DNA of 41,060 bases from Blautia faecis. GTDB lineage: Bacteria; Bacillota; Clostridia; Lachnospirales; Lachnospiraceae. Within the stretch, counting starts at the first letter, position 1. The number at the start of each line of letters is the position of its first letter. The stretch lies in the NCBI RefSeq assembly GCF_020554845.1, contig NZ_JAJCIA010000036.1:1-41060 (forward strand). Reading direction: 5' to 3'. The notes beneath the pieces were generated by a model that had not been told where the DNA came from, made no database searches, and was given only the letters and a program-made list of their open reading frames with translations. The position numbers and the translations under genes were made by a program. Shown here one piece after another: positions 8,234-17,725 of this stretch.

Positions 8234-10034
8234 GATGTTCCTCCTGCTCGATCGGAATTACCACTGTAACAGTCGTACCTTTTCCTTTTTCACTTTTATA
8301 GCTCAGACCATATTCCTTTCCATAGTACATACTGAGACGTCTTTGAACGTTGTATACACCGACACCATTAGAACGATAATTGACTTTATGCTTCTCAAAA
8401 ATCCGGTTCAGGGTCTCCTCATCCATTCCCACACCGTCATCTGCTATTTCGATAACTGCATTTCCATCTTTCTGGTATCCGTTAACAGTAAGCATCCCTT
8501 TTGATTCCTTATATTTAAGACCATGATAAATTGCATTTTCCACAATTGGCTGAAGTACAAGTTTCACTATATGCACACTGTTAATAGATGGATCCACATT
8601 GATCTCAAATTCCAGTTTATCCTTATAGCGCATTTTCTGAATGGTGAGATAACTCTTTACATACTGGATTTCCTGGCCGATGAGGACCGTTTCATCTTCG
8701 TTGCTGATACTTTGCCGCAAAAGCCGTGCCAGAGAAGCGGTCATCAGTACTACATCTTCATATTTCTTTCCTTCTGCCATCCAGATAATGGAATCCAGCG
8801 TATTATAAAGAAAGTGGGGATTGATCTGGGACTGAAGAGCTTTCAGTTCGCTCTTTCGCTTCAGTTCCTGTTCGTGGACATTCTGTGCCATCAGATCTTC
8901 AATCTTATGGGTCATCACATTGAATGATGTGGTAAGACTTCCAATTTCATTCTGGGAAGGTATAACCAGATCATCTGCTGCCTTGAAATCTCCTTCCTGA
9001 ACCCTTTCCATAGAATCACGAAGCTTCTGAATCGGAAGAGTTATGCTTCTGGCAATAAAGCTGGAAATAAGCATGGCGATCACAACCAGTACAATGGCCG
9101 TCATTACATATATGTTATTGGCCTCTTTGCTGCTCTTTAAAAGCTCTGCCATATTCATGCAGCCAACAATCGTCCAGCCAGTTATCTCAGAGCGGGCAAG
9201 TGTATAGATTTTTTCGTCATCTCCCTCTCCTGTTACTACCGTATCTGTGTCGGCATTCATAACAATATCAATGTTCTCCGTCTGAAGCTCATTATACAGC
9301 TGCTGCTGGCTTGGATGATAAACGATGTTCCCATCCTGATCCAGAATAAATACATATCCCTTATCCCCAATGCTGTTCTGGTCGCAGAGCTCACTGATGG
9401 CGCTATAATTCAAGTCAATAAATACAACACCGTCACTGTTTCCCGTGCCATAGAAATTATGGACTTCGCGGCTTAATGTAATCACCCACGGACGCTGGTC
9501 CTTAATCACATGCTGGACATGGGAAGAACTGAGACAATACTGATTGTAATTATCTACTGCATTGGTGTACCACTCCTGAGTGGAAAGATCCAGATCCGGA
9601 TTGGTGGCCTGATATCCGCTGTTTATAAGCATAACCCCATCTTTTTGCACGATTCCAATGTTGCAGATGTCATCACGTCCTTTCAATATCGTACTGAATT
9701 GTTCCTGGAGACGCTTCCTGTGCCCTTCTTTTACAGCCTCATCCTCACCGATACGCTGGTACAAAAGCTGATACGCATCCTGGCTTTTTGCAATAACTGA
9801 GGCAATATTATCCATATATGTAATATACGAATCAACATTCTGATTCAGCTGATGTATAATAGTCTGGGTATAAATGGCAGAGTTCTCATAAACTGTAGAA
9901 TTCGTATATCTTACTGATACTGCAGTCGCTGCAAGCACCGCACAGAGAACCAGAACAGAAACAGCCGCAAATATAGTGCTTTGAATACTTTTAAAGCCTT
10001 TAAGAAATTTTCGTTCTCTTTTGTTTTTATTCAT
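8220..10034 (-). CDS. Sensor histidine kinase, YesM family
   Basis: 604-aa membrane kinase that should sense an external sugar signal and phosphorylate the YesN-like regulator encoded two genes upstream. In order it has a transmembrane segment (about residues 18-42), a large extracytoplasmic Cache-like domain, a second membrane segment near 290-315, a HAMP linker, the His_kinase domain with phospho-acceptor motif QINPHFLYNTL, and an ATPase domain with NAIYHGLK and IADDGVGMD. An ATG 27 bases upstream lacks a ribosome site; the ATG at 10034 follows AAGGGAGAG and is chosen. It sits between apbE and the sugar-binding sensor gene, overlapping the latter. Confidence 0.92.
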   Translation of the reverse strand: MNKNKRERKFLKGFKSIQSTIFAAVSVLVLCAVLAATAVSVRYTNSTVYENSAIYTQTIIHQLNQNVDSYITYMDNIASVIAKSQDAYQLLYQRIGEDEAVKEGHRKRLQEQFSTILKGRDDICNIGIVQKDGVMLINSGYQATNPDLDLSTQEWYTNAVDNYNQYCLSSSHVQHVIKDQRPWVITLSREVHNFYGTGNSDGVVFIDLNYSAISELCDQNSIGDKGYVFILDQDGNIVYHPSQQQLYNELQTENIDIVMNADTDTVVTGEGDDEKIYTLARSEITGWTIVGCMNMAELLKSSKEANNIYVMTAIVLVVIAMLISSFIARSITLPIQKLRDSMERVQEGDFKAADDLVIPSQNEIGSLTTSFNVMTHKIEDLMAQNVHEQELKRKSELKALQSQINPHFLYNTLDSIIWMAEGKKYEDVVLMTASLARLLRQSISNEDETVLIGQEIQYVKSYLTIQKMRYKDKLEFEINVDPSINSVHIVKLVLQPIVENAIYHGLKYKESKGMLTVNGYQKDGNAVIEIADDGVGMDEETLNRIFEKHKVNYRSNGVGVYNVQRRLSMYYGKEYGLSYKSEKGKGTTVTVVIPIEQEEHHEKA

Positions 10035-10150
10035 AGGCTGCTCTCCCTTACGTTTTCTCATTCATTTAACTTTTTATTTTTCATATCTTTCATCACTGAT
10101 TTCTGTAGAAATAATCCACCTGCTGGCAGCAAATCTTTTTATAGCTGCAA

Positions 10151-11221
10151 TTATTCACTTCCGGATTCAATCATTTCCAGCTCCCACTCTGTCTGAAAAT
10201 TCCCCTTAAGATTCTCTGAAATATGAATCTTCCCATCATCTGTCACCAGGATCACATTGAATTCTTCCCTGTGCTGCCGCCAGAATTGACAAGCTTTCTC
10301 ATAGCCCATAATATAAAGAGCCGTGGACATTCCATCCGCAAGTGTACCGTCCTTTGATACGATTGTCACAGACAGCAGATCTCCATCTGCCGGATATCCT
10401 GTCCTGGGATTGATGATATGAATATAGGTCTCCTCATCTTCTTCAAAATACCTCTCATAACCGCCAGAAGTAACTACGGCCTGATTTTCCACAGATAAAA
10501 CACCAATATAATCCTGCTGTCCGCCTTTTGGATCACGTATTCCCACTTTCCAGCTGCTGCCGTCTGGCTTCGTCCCTATCGCCTGAATGTTTCCTCCAAG
10601 AGAAACCAATGCGGAAGAAACGCCATATTCCTGAAAAAGCTCTGCCAGCTTCTGACCTGTATATCCTTTTGCAATTCCTCCAAAATCAATCTGCTGATCT
10701 GCTCCAAGCGTTACAAACTTTGCTTTTTCTTTGCTGTCCCTGCCCTTTTCATCAGAGTCCCGGGTCTGTATTTCTACTTTATTTCCATCCACCAGTGCCA
10801 GTTTTTTTTGTACTTCTGCAGCTGTAGGCACATGATAATTACCTGTGGGAAATCCCCATAGCTTCATCACCGGATAAATCGTATCGTCAAAAAGTCCGTC
10901 TGTCTCCTGATAAATCTCTTTTCCCCGGAGGATCAGTTCTGCCAGATCATCTGTTGCCTGCAGATTTCCCTGTTCATTTAAGGCATATACTTCACTTTTA
11001 CTGTTTTCTGCTGATAACATCGCATCCAGTTTCTGTACTTCTTCTATAGCTGCATCTACAGCTTTTTCACTGTTTTTACCATATGCGGTAAACTCCATAT
11101 AGGTGTCCATCGCAAACAGCTGCTTCTGGCATTTCTGATTCTGAACAAAATACCTGGTTCCTTCTGTAAAAATCAAAATTCCAATACAAATGCCGGCTGC
11201 CGTCAGTACTTTTCTTTTCAT
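10151..11221 (-). CDS. apbE: FAD:protein FMN transferase (ApbE family)
   Basis: 356-aa flavin transferase that attaches FMN from FAD to a threonine in target proteins such as RnfG/NqrC or extracellular FMN-binding domains. An N-terminal membrane segment (about residues 5-22) places the enzyme outside the membrane. Family motifs are QIDFGGIAKGYTG, ALVSLGGNIQAIG, and HIINPRTGYPADG followed by DGMSTALYIMG, which carries metal-binding Asp and Thr positions. The start shares an ATGA overlap with the response regulator stop, so it belongs to the sensing operon. This placement is odd, because no flavinylation target is encoded in the window. Confidence 0.92.
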   Translation of the reverse strand: MKRKVLTAAGICIGILIFTEGTRYFVQNQKCQKQLFAMDTYMEFTAYGKNSEKAVDAAIEEVQKLDAMLSAENSKSEVYALNEQGNLQATDDLAELILRGKEIYQETDGLFDDTIYPVMKLWGFPTGNYHVPTAAEVQKKLALVDGNKVEIQTRDSDEKGRDSKEKAKFVTLGADQQIDFGGIAKGYTGQKLAELFQEYGVSSALVSLGGNIQAIGTKPDGSSWKVGIRDPKGGQQDYIGVLSVENQAVVTSGGYERYFEEDEETYIHIINPRTGYPADGDLLSVTIVSKDGTLADGMSTALYIMGYEKACQFWRQHREEFNVILVTDDGKIHISENLKGNFQTEWELEMIESGSE

Positions 11222-12840
11222 AAGGATCTTTTTTCCCTTGCATACTCGGTAGGAGTCTTACCTGTCATTTTCTTAAAAGAAATTCCAAAATAATGGGGAT
11301 CTGAAAAGCCCACCTTCTCCGCAATCTCATAGTTCTTAAGTGCAGTCTGTTCCAGGAGTTCCTTTGCCTTTTCCATACGTGTCTTACTGAGGAATTCCAG
11401 GAAAGTGCCTCCTGTGGCTTCCTTAAAAATAGTACTGAAATAGCTTGTACCAATATTCAGATAGGAACAGATATCATTTAATCCTAATTCCGGCTCATTG
11501 TAATGCTGACGAATATATTCCATAGCAAGTACTGCCTGCTTCTGACCGCTGGAACTGTTCAGGGAAGAGCATCTTTCAAATACCTCGTGAACATAGTCCT
11601 CTGCCATTTTAAAAGCTTCCTTAAAAGTTTTCTGTTCGGTTACCCGTCCCATGAGAATTTCTCTTTTGTGGAACAGATCTTCATTCTCGGAAGAAAGAGC
11701 TTCCCAGCAGCTTCCTGCATGGCGCAGAATCATCTGAAGGCAGACACAGGCCTGACTTTTATCCACTCTGGCCTTTTTGATCTCAGATTTCATAACAGAA
11801 AGAGCCTGATTCATCTCAGCTTCATTGCCTTTCTTGATTCCATCTACCATATCGCTTAATGGCTGCTGCAAAGAAATACTTCTCTCCGGATTCAGTGTTT
11901 CTGTGTCAATGAGCAGATTTCCGCCCAGTAAATAGCGCAGTTCAATAGCCTTCTCAGCCTGGTTATGAGACTGGATCGTATCTCCGGGATTCCTTACCCA
12001 GCCCCCAATTCCTGCTGAAGCTTCAATGCCGATCACTTCTTTTACTTTTTTCTGGATTTCCTGACAGATTTCCTGTATTTCTCTGGAAAACTCCCTGCTG
12101 CGGTTTCCCATAAAGAGGATACACACCCGGTTATTTCCTTCCTGATAGGCAATTCCTGCATTACGATCTGTCACGATCTCATCTGCAACATTAAATAAAA
12201 CAAAAGCCATTAATGCGCTCTCCTGGCGTTTTTCCATATCAATCTGATGAATATCGGAAAACAGATCCATGTCAAATAACGCAACCCGATAAGATGCTGC
12301 CTCCAGATTAATTCCCATTCCAGACAATTCCTCCAGGCTCTCCTGCACATCCCGCGTACAGCTTACCAGAGATTCAATCGCTTTCGAACGAATCACCAGA
12401 GCATTTTTGTGATAATCCTGAGATGTCTTTGTGAGGGATTCTATTTTCTTCTTTTCTTTTCTCTGCAGATCTACTTTTTCTTTCATTTTGCCAATAACTT
12501 CTCTGAGCTCCATAGCAGTTACCGGCTTCAGCATGTATTCGCTTACATTATACTGAATTGCTTTCTTTGCATATTCAAATTCCCCGAAGCCACTGAAGAT
12601 CACAATTACGATCTCCGGATAATTATCATGCAGAAAATGGCTTAGTTCCATTCCATCCATATACGGCATCAAAATATCTGTGAGAACAATATCTACCGGA
12701 TGGCTCTTTACAAAATCTGCTGCCTGCTTTCCGTTTTCACAGTCTCCTACAAGCTGGCAATCCATGGACTTCCAGTCAATATTCTCCTTTATGGCGTCAC
12801 GTACCAGGATCTCATCATCTACAAGTAAAATTCGATACAT
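11218..12840 (-). CDS. Response regulator with AraC-type DNA-binding domain, YesN family
   Basis: 540-aa transcription regulator. The N-terminal receiver domain (about 1-120) shows the acidic pair VDDE and phospho-acceptor DIVLTDILMPYMDG near Asp55. A long middle region follows. The C-terminal AraC HTH domain (about 435-535) contains GLNDICSYLNIGTSYFSTIF and IAEKVGFSDPHYFGISFKK. It is the first gene of the operon with apbE, the kinase and the binding sensor. Its likely target is the adjacent ABC importer operon, whose promoter has a weak -35 box and an inverted repeat. The start at 12840 has only a modest ribosome site (GGGAAAG). Confidence 0.93.
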   Translation of the reverse strand: MYRILLVDDEILVRDAIKENIDWKSMDCQLVGDCENGKQAADFVKSHPVDIVLTDILMPYMDGMELSHFLHDNYPEIVIVIFSGFGEFEYAKKAIQYNVSEYMLKPVTAMELREVIGKMKEKVDLQRKEKKKIESLTKTSQDYHKNALVIRSKAIESLVSCTRDVQESLEELSGMGINLEAASYRVALFDMDLFSDIHQIDMEKRQESALMAFVLFNVADEIVTDRNAGIAYQEGNNRVCILFMGNRSREFSREIQEICQEIQKKVKEVIGIEASAGIGGWVRNPGDTIQSHNQAEKAIELRYLLGGNLLIDTETLNPERSISLQQPLSDMVDGIKKGNEAEMNQALSVMKSEIKKARVDKSQACVCLQMILRHAGSCWEALSSENEDLFHKREILMGRVTEQKTFKEAFKMAEDYVHEVFERCSSLNSSSGQKQAVLAMEYIRQHYNEPELGLNDICSYLNIGTSYFSTIFKEATGGTFLEFLSKTRMEKAKELLEQTALKNYEIAEKVGFSDPHYFGISFKKMTGKTPTEYAREKRSL

Positions 12841-12878
12841 AGTTTTCGCTTTCCCTTTCTATACACAGCATGTACCTC

Positions 12879-12897
12879 ATCGGCTCCCCCCCCGATG
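12879..12897. other. Hairpin with an 8-base C/G homopolymer upstream of the regulator gene
   Basis: CATCGG and CCGATG flank a run of eight C (G on the transcribed strand), about 40 bases upstream of the response-regulator start. The remaining intergenic stretch (12898-13026) is AT-rich and holds no gene I can support. Confidence 0.4.
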
Positions 12898-13009
12898 CCT
12901 GTTTGCACATGGTATTCTATTAATTTCAGCTAAATATTATATTATCACATACCATAAAATCATGCAAACTAAACAAACAATTCCAGAGTTTGTTTGGTGT
13001 GTGTTACTA

Positions 13010-13026
13010 TTACTGTTTACTGGTAA
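13010..13026. repeat. Possible relic of the miniature element end
   Basis: The stretch around TTACTGTTTACTGGTAAC matches the right end of the 144-bp element, read inversely, with about two differences. It is short, so chance or strong decay cannot be separated. Confidence 0.4.
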
Positions 13027-13072
13027 CAAAAAAGCTGCAAAGTTATAAGAATTATAAACCCTGCAGCTTTTC
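13027..13072 (-). terminator. Intrinsic terminator after the aldo/keto reductase operon
   Basis: On the minus strand the arms AAAAGCTGCA and TGCAGCTTTT enclose an AT-rich loop with its own small stem (GTTTATAA / TTATAAC) and are followed by TTTTTT. It lies about 40 bases past the stop of the last operon gene. Confidence 0.8.
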
Positions 13073-13113
13073 TGCTGTGTAAGATATTTAAAGAAGCTTT
13101 GAAATTATAACCA

Positions 13114-14124
13114 TTATTTTACAATCACTCCATCCTCATCCCAGAGATCGTGCCAGTCCTTTGCACCTTCCCACAGGAATACATGGCCTTTGATCAGACG
13201 GTTATTCTTATCAAGGGAACGGATGGTTTCCATCTCTTCTTCTGTCAGAGGATCTTCCGTGACACATTTCAGGTTCATGGTGTAATTCTTCTCTTTCAAA
13301 GAGAATGGAATTGGGGAAGCACCTCTCTGTACAGCCCATTTAATGCAGATAACTGCCGGATGAACACCATGTGCCGCTGCAATTGCTTTCAGCTCTGGCA
13401 GTTCAATATCCGCAATATCTTCTGGCATCTTATCACGTTCCGGACGCTCAGGAGAACCAATTGGGCAGAATCCTACCACTTCAATACCATGCGCTCTGCA
13501 ATAATCAAACAGCTCCGGCTGCTGGAAGCATGGATGAAGCTCCATCTCGATCGCAGCTGGTTTAATTCTGCAAAGTGGAAGTACTGCCTCCAGTTTCGGA
13601 ATTGTCATATTAGACATACCGATATGTTTCGTCAGACCCATATCTACCAGGCGCTCCATCTGGCGCCAGGTTTTCATAAAACGCTCTACTGTGAACGGTT
13701 TGGAATCAGGATTTCTGGAATCCACATCACAATGCGGTGCATGATAGTTCGGGAATGGCCAGTGAACATAATACATATCCAGATAGTCAAGCTTCAGATC
13801 CTTTAAGGTCTTCGCACAGGCAATCAGTACATCTCCGTCGCCATGCATATCGTTCCATACTTTGGATGCAATAAAAAGTTCTTCTCTTTTTACAATGCCT
13901 TCTGCAAATGCATCTGCGAAGATCTTTCCGATCATATCTTCATTTCCGTAACATGCAGCACAGTCAAAAGAACGGTAACCTACACGAAGTGCACCTGCAA
14001 CAGAAGCAGAAACTGCATCTGCATCTGCATGGTCACTTCCAAAAGTGCCCATTCCAACAGCTGGCATCTTAGCGCCAGTATAAAGTGTTCTCTGCGGAAC
14101 AATTGCCGGATCGATCATTGTCAT
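13114..14124 (-). CDS. Aldo/keto reductase
   Basis: 336-aa NAD(P)H-dependent carbonyl reductase of the AKR superfamily, forming a TIM barrel in the cytosol. The catalytic tetrad is visible: Asp in YRSFDCA, Tyr in CYGNE, Lys in IASKVW and His in YYVHWP. The cofactor region includes PIPFSLKEKNYTMNL. It is the last gene of the aldolase-LacI-kinase-GatD-PfkB operon, 88 bases after pfkB, with start ATG at 14124 after AAGGAGG. In this context it may reduce an aldose to the polyol used by the kinase and dehydrogenase, but the substrate cannot be read from the sequence. Confidence 0.88.
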   Translation of the reverse strand: MTMIDPAIVPQRTLYTGAKMPAVGMGTFGSDHADADAVSASVAGALRVGYRSFDCAACYGNEDMIGKIFADAFAEGIVKREELFIASKVWNDMHGDGDVLIACAKTLKDLKLDYLDMYYVHWPFPNYHAPHCDVDSRNPDSKPFTVERFMKTWRQMERLVDMGLTKHIGMSNMTIPKLEAVLPLCRIKPAAIEMELHPCFQQPELFDYCRAHGIEVVGFCPIGSPERPERDKMPEDIADIELPELKAIAAAHGVHPAVICIKWAVQRGASPIPFSLKEKNYTMNLKCVTEDPLTEEEMETIRSLDKNNRLIKGHVFLWEGAKDWHDLWDEDGVIVK

Positions 14125-14212
14125 TTTCTTATCCTCCTTAACATTTCGTTTGCACTATAGATTTCAATTACAACGCAATTTACTTTCGCTTAATATCTTT
14201 TACTACATTTTC

Positions 14213-15142
14213 TTATAATTTAGTAACCTCAATCTGTGAAAGCAGTTTCTCCATATCTTCCATCACAAAAAATCCAGTCTCCTCGCGCATGGCTGCTGAC
14301 GCTGAAATAGCACTTGCCAGTTTCATTGTCTCAGGAAGTGAAAGTCCCCTGGATAAACCCAGTGCGAATCCTGCGATCATAGAATCTCCACACCCAACTG
14401 TGTTCACTGCATTTATTCTCGGAACCAGTGCACGGAAAATTCCTTCATTACCTACTGCAAGAGAACCGTCAGCTCCCAGGGAAACAGCTACGATTTCCAC
14501 ACCTTTTGCATGAATCTCTTTCGCCGCATCTATAATATCCTGGATATCATCACAATTCTTACCTGTGAGCATGCGGATTTCATCAATATTGGGCTTGATC
14601 ATAGTAGGTGCTGCTTCAATTCCCATTTCAAGAAGTTTGCCGCTGGTATCCAGAATAACCGGAATTCCTGCCTCTTTTACAATCTTTATAAGACGCTGAT
14701 AAGCAGTTCCGTCAAGTCCTTTCGGAACACTTCCTGACATTGCAACTACTTTCGCTTCTTTTACAAGATTACGGAATTTTTCCTCAAATCCGGCAAAATC
14801 CTCTTCTGTAAGGGTAAACCCAGGTTCCAGAAATTCTGTCTGAACTTTATTAACTTCATCCCAGATATTAATACAGGATCTGCTTTCTGCAGCTACATGA
14901 TAAAAAGCACTTTTAATACCAAACGGCTTCAGTGCATTCTCAATATAAGCTCCTGCATAACCACCTACAAAACCTGTGGCAATCACCTCTGCTCCGTAAA
15001 TTGAAGCCGGCTTGGATACATTCAGACCTTTTCCACCAGGAACATAAGTACATTCCTTTACACGATTCACTTCTCCAGTCTTAAAGTTATTTACCACATA
15101 CCGCTTATCAATGGCTGCATTTAATGTTACTGTCAGTATCAT
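14213..15142 (-). CDS. 1-phosphofructokinase / tagatose-6-phosphate kinase (PfkB family)
   Basis: 309-aa sugar-phosphate kinase that makes a ketose bisphosphate (fructose-1,6- or tagatose-1,6-bisphosphate) with ATP. PfkB features are YVPGGKGLNVS at about residues 33-43 and the C-terminal VNTVGCGDSMIAGFALG with the anion-hole and catalytic Asp. The overall shape matches FruK and LacC. The preferred start is the ATG at 15142, four bases past the dehydrogenase stop, with GAGG within that stop region; an upstream ATG at 15157 would overlap the dehydrogenase gene. The product would feed the class II aldolase at the head of this operon. Confidence 0.88.
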   Translation of the reverse strand: MILTVTLNAAIDKRYVVNNFKTGEVNRVKECTYVPGGKGLNVSKPASIYGAEVIATGFVGGYAGAYIENALKPFGIKSAFYHVAAESRSCINIWDEVNKVQTEFLEPGFTLTEEDFAGFEEKFRNLVKEAKVVAMSGSVPKGLDGTAYQRLIKIVKEAGIPVILDTSGKLLEMGIEAAPTMIKPNIDEIRMLTGKNCDDIQDIIDAAKEIHAKGVEIVAVSLGADGSLAVGNEGIFRALVPRINAVNTVGCGDSMIAGFALGLSRGLSLPETMKLASAISASAAMREETGFFVMEDMEKLLSQIEVTKL

Positions 15143-15146
15143 ATGC

Positions 15147-16196
15147 TCAATCCTCATTCGTCAGAAGAATCTTCCCCTTTACAAGACCAGGTGTCTTATA
15201 GAGCTGGAATGCTTCCTGAGCCTGACTCATTGGCATTTTGCGATAAATAAATCCCGGATCAAATTTCAGCTGACCGGTTGCAAAATAATGAGCTGTAAGA
15301 TCCCACTCTTTGCCTGGGAACGGGGAACTATAGGACATCCAGGAGCCTGTAAGTTTGAATTCTTTACGATTCATATTCTCCCACTGCTTTGGTGTAAATG
15401 TAAGATCTGCATGAGGTGTTCCAATGAAACATACGTGTGCCTTATTCGCAGCAAGTTCAAATGCCATATGCATAGTCGGAACCTGTCCGGCTGTTTCAAA
15501 CACATATTCATAGCCCTTACCACCGGTAATTGCCATAGCCTCTTCCATATAATTCTTTTTGGTTGTATTGATAACTGCATCTGCGCCCATTCTCATGGCA
15601 AGATCCAGGCGTTCCTCACTAATATCAAATACTACAACCTTCTTGGAACCAAAGATCTTTGCCCACTGCATTGTGAATATACCAATTGTTCCACATCCTA
15701 AAATTGCCACGCAGCGACCGCCCTGATAATCATTCTGAAGGAGTCCATGAAGAGCAACTGTGGATGGCTCGAACATTGCACCCTGTTCATAGGAAATAGA
15801 CGGATCAAAAGGAATCGCATTCTGCTCTGGAATTACTACATAATCCGCATTACTTCCCTGCTGCCTGGAACCGATAAAACTGTAATGCTTACATAAGGAG
15901 AAGTTTCCATTCTGACAATCATCACACTTCATGCACGGAAGAAGCGGAGCCCCGGAAACGCGGTCGCCAACTTTCACCTTGGTGACCCCTTCTCCAACTT
16001 CTACTACATCACCAGAAAACTCATGTCCAAGAACGATAGGATAAAAATGAACACCATGATTCAATACTCGCGGAACATCAGAGCCACAAATGCCGGAAGC
16101 TTTTACTTTAATCTTTACCCAGCCTGGTTTTGCCTGTGGTTCTTCGATTTCCTGGTACTGTACATCCTCGTTTGCAACTACAACTGCTGCTTTCAT
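15147..16196 (-). CDS. Zinc-dependent dehydrogenase resembling galactitol-1-phosphate 5-dehydrogenase (GatD)
   Basis: 349-aa medium-chain NAD-dependent dehydrogenase. The catalytic zinc region ASGICGSDVPR and GHEFSGDV, the structural zinc cysteines in LPCMKCDDCQNGNFSLC, and the Rossmann motif ILGCGTIGIFTMQ are all present. Several segments resemble E. coli GatD as I recall it, including YPIVLGHEFSG, the IGSR motif and SWMSYSSPFPGKEWD. GatD oxidises galactitol-1-phosphate to tagatose-6-phosphate, which fits the adjacent PfkB kinase and class II aldolase. The start at 16196 follows AAGGAGG, 14 bases after the FGGY kinase stop. The exact polyol phosphate is not known. Confidence 0.85.
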   Translation of the reverse strand: MKAAVVVANEDVQYQEIEEPQAKPGWVKIKVKASGICGSDVPRVLNHGVHFYPIVLGHEFSGDVVEVGEGVTKVKVGDRVSGAPLLPCMKCDDCQNGNFSLCKHYSFIGSRQQGSNADYVVIPEQNAIPFDPSISYEQGAMFEPSTVALHGLLQNDYQGGRCVAILGCGTIGIFTMQWAKIFGSKKVVVFDISEERLDLAMRMGADAVINTTKKNYMEEAMAITGGKGYEYVFETAGQVPTMHMAFELAANKAHVCFIGTPHADLTFTPKQWENMNRKEFKLTGSWMSYSSPFPGKEWDLTAHYFATGQLKFDPGFIYRKMPMSQAQEAFQLYKTPGLVKGKILLTNED

Positions 16197-16210
16197 CTTG
16201 AAATACCTCC

Positions 16211-17725
16211 TTACTTCCGTACCATCATAGCTTTCAGAGATTCATATAAATCCCTATATGTACGGTATGTCTTATTATAAACTTCTTTATTCTCAGGATT
16301 GGGCTCATGGCGTCTTGTCTCTTTCACTGTCATGGAAACCGCTTCCTCGTAATCTTTATAAAATCCAACTCCTACGCCAGCCAGGATTGCAGCACCTAAT
16401 GTGGTTGCTGTATCGGAAGCAGGGACCACCACTGCCTTGCCTGTCACATCAGCCTTAATCTGAGTCCAGAGAAGGGAATTGGCTGAACCTCCCATAGCAC
16501 GAAGAACTTCTGCTTTAGCACCTGCCGCTTCAGCCACCTCCAGATTATGGCGCAGGGAAAATGCTACGCCCTCCATACAGGCTCTTACCATGTGTCCCTT
16601 GGTCTTAGCAAAATCAAGTCCATAGAAAACGCCTTTGGCGTATGGATTCCAGACAGGGGATCTCTCCCCGGACATATATGGAAGGAACACAACGCCTTCA
16701 CTTCCGGCTGGTACTGCCTCGGCAATTTCATTCAGTTGTTCCAGAGAGGATTTCCCGGTATCCGCCTTGCGGCTCCTCTCATAAGCTGCAAATTCTCTCT
16801 CAAACCAGCGCATGACACCGCCGCCTCCGGTAGTTCCTCCCTGAAGAAGCCACTTGCCTGGCACTACGTGATAGCCTAAGATCAGACTTGGATCTGCTTT
16901 GTATGTATCTGTGCAGATGCTCATGCCACCAGCCTGTCCACCCTGCTCCTGGGTCTCCCCCGGATGGATCACACCTGCACCAAGTGTTCCACAGGCTGCA
17001 TCCAGACCGCCGGCCACTACAGGAGTTCCGACAGTCAGTCCACTCTGGGCTGCCGCCTCTTCCGTCACAGTTCCCACTACCTTATCGCACGCAACAATCT
17101 CCGGAAGAAAATCCACAGGAATTCCCATTTTCTCACACATCACTTCATCCCAGGTACCAGTACGCATATCAAAGCAATGCAGGCCATATCCCTGTGAAAG
17201 ATCCTGTGTGATGGCACCAGTCAGTCTGTAAGCAATAAAGCTGTTTGATTGAAGGATCTTGTAAATCTTATTATATACTTCAGGCATATTCTCCTTATAC
17301 CAGAGAATCTTCGCTGTGGTATATGAAGGCTGAAGAGAATTACCTGCAACATTGAAAATATTCTCACTGCCGATTTCATTATTGAGTCTGTCGCAGATTT
17401 CCTGGGCTCTTGTATCCATCCAGATAGGTGTATCTGTCAGAACATTTCCCTCATGGTCAATGGCAATAGCCGACCAGCTCTGCCCATCAATTCCCACTCC
17501 GGCAATCTGCTCTCCTGAAATATTACCTGTCTCCAGGCATTCGCAAATAGCGCCGCAAACCGCATGCCACCATTCATCCGGCTTCTGCTGCGCCCATCCC
17601 TCATGAGGATAATAAACAGGGTAATCCCCATTGGCGGAAGCCATCACCTTTCCGTTCTTGTTAAATATGGCAACCTTGCACGCGCTGGTTCCAATATCAA
17701 TTCCTAATAAATAGTCTTTGCTCAT
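16211..17725 (-). CDS. FGGY-family carbohydrate kinase (XylB-like)
   Basis: 504-aa kinase with N-terminal GIDIGTSACKVAIF, substrate-region WMDTRAQEI, GGLDAACGTLGAG, and C-terminal LRAMGGSANSLLWTQIKADVTG followed by TTLGAAILAGVG. The length and motifs match the xylulokinase branch of FGGY, which phosphorylates pentuloses, other ketoses and some polyols. It shares an ATGA overlap with the LacI gene and is followed by the GatD-like gene. No xylose isomerase or PTS is nearby, so a free polyol or ketose is a more likely substrate here than D-xylulose. That is inference from the operon. Confidence 0.87.
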   Translation of the reverse strand: MSKDYLLGIDIGTSACKVAIFNKNGKVMASANGDYPVYYPHEGWAQQKPDEWWHAVCGAICECLETGNISGEQIAGVGIDGQSWSAIAIDHEGNVLTDTPIWMDTRAQEICDRLNNEIGSENIFNVAGNSLQPSYTTAKILWYKENMPEVYNKIYKILQSNSFIAYRLTGAITQDLSQGYGLHCFDMRTGTWDEVMCEKMGIPVDFLPEIVACDKVVGTVTEEAAAQSGLTVGTPVVAGGLDAACGTLGAGVIHPGETQEQGGQAGGMSICTDTYKADPSLILGYHVVPGKWLLQGGTTGGGGVMRWFEREFAAYERSRKADTGKSSLEQLNEIAEAVPAGSEGVVFLPYMSGERSPVWNPYAKGVFYGLDFAKTKGHMVRACMEGVAFSLRHNLEVAEAAGAKAEVLRAMGGSANSLLWTQIKADVTGKAVVVPASDTATTLGAAILAGVGVGFYKDYEEAVSMTVKETRRHEPNPENKEVYNKTYRTYRDLYESLKAMMVRK

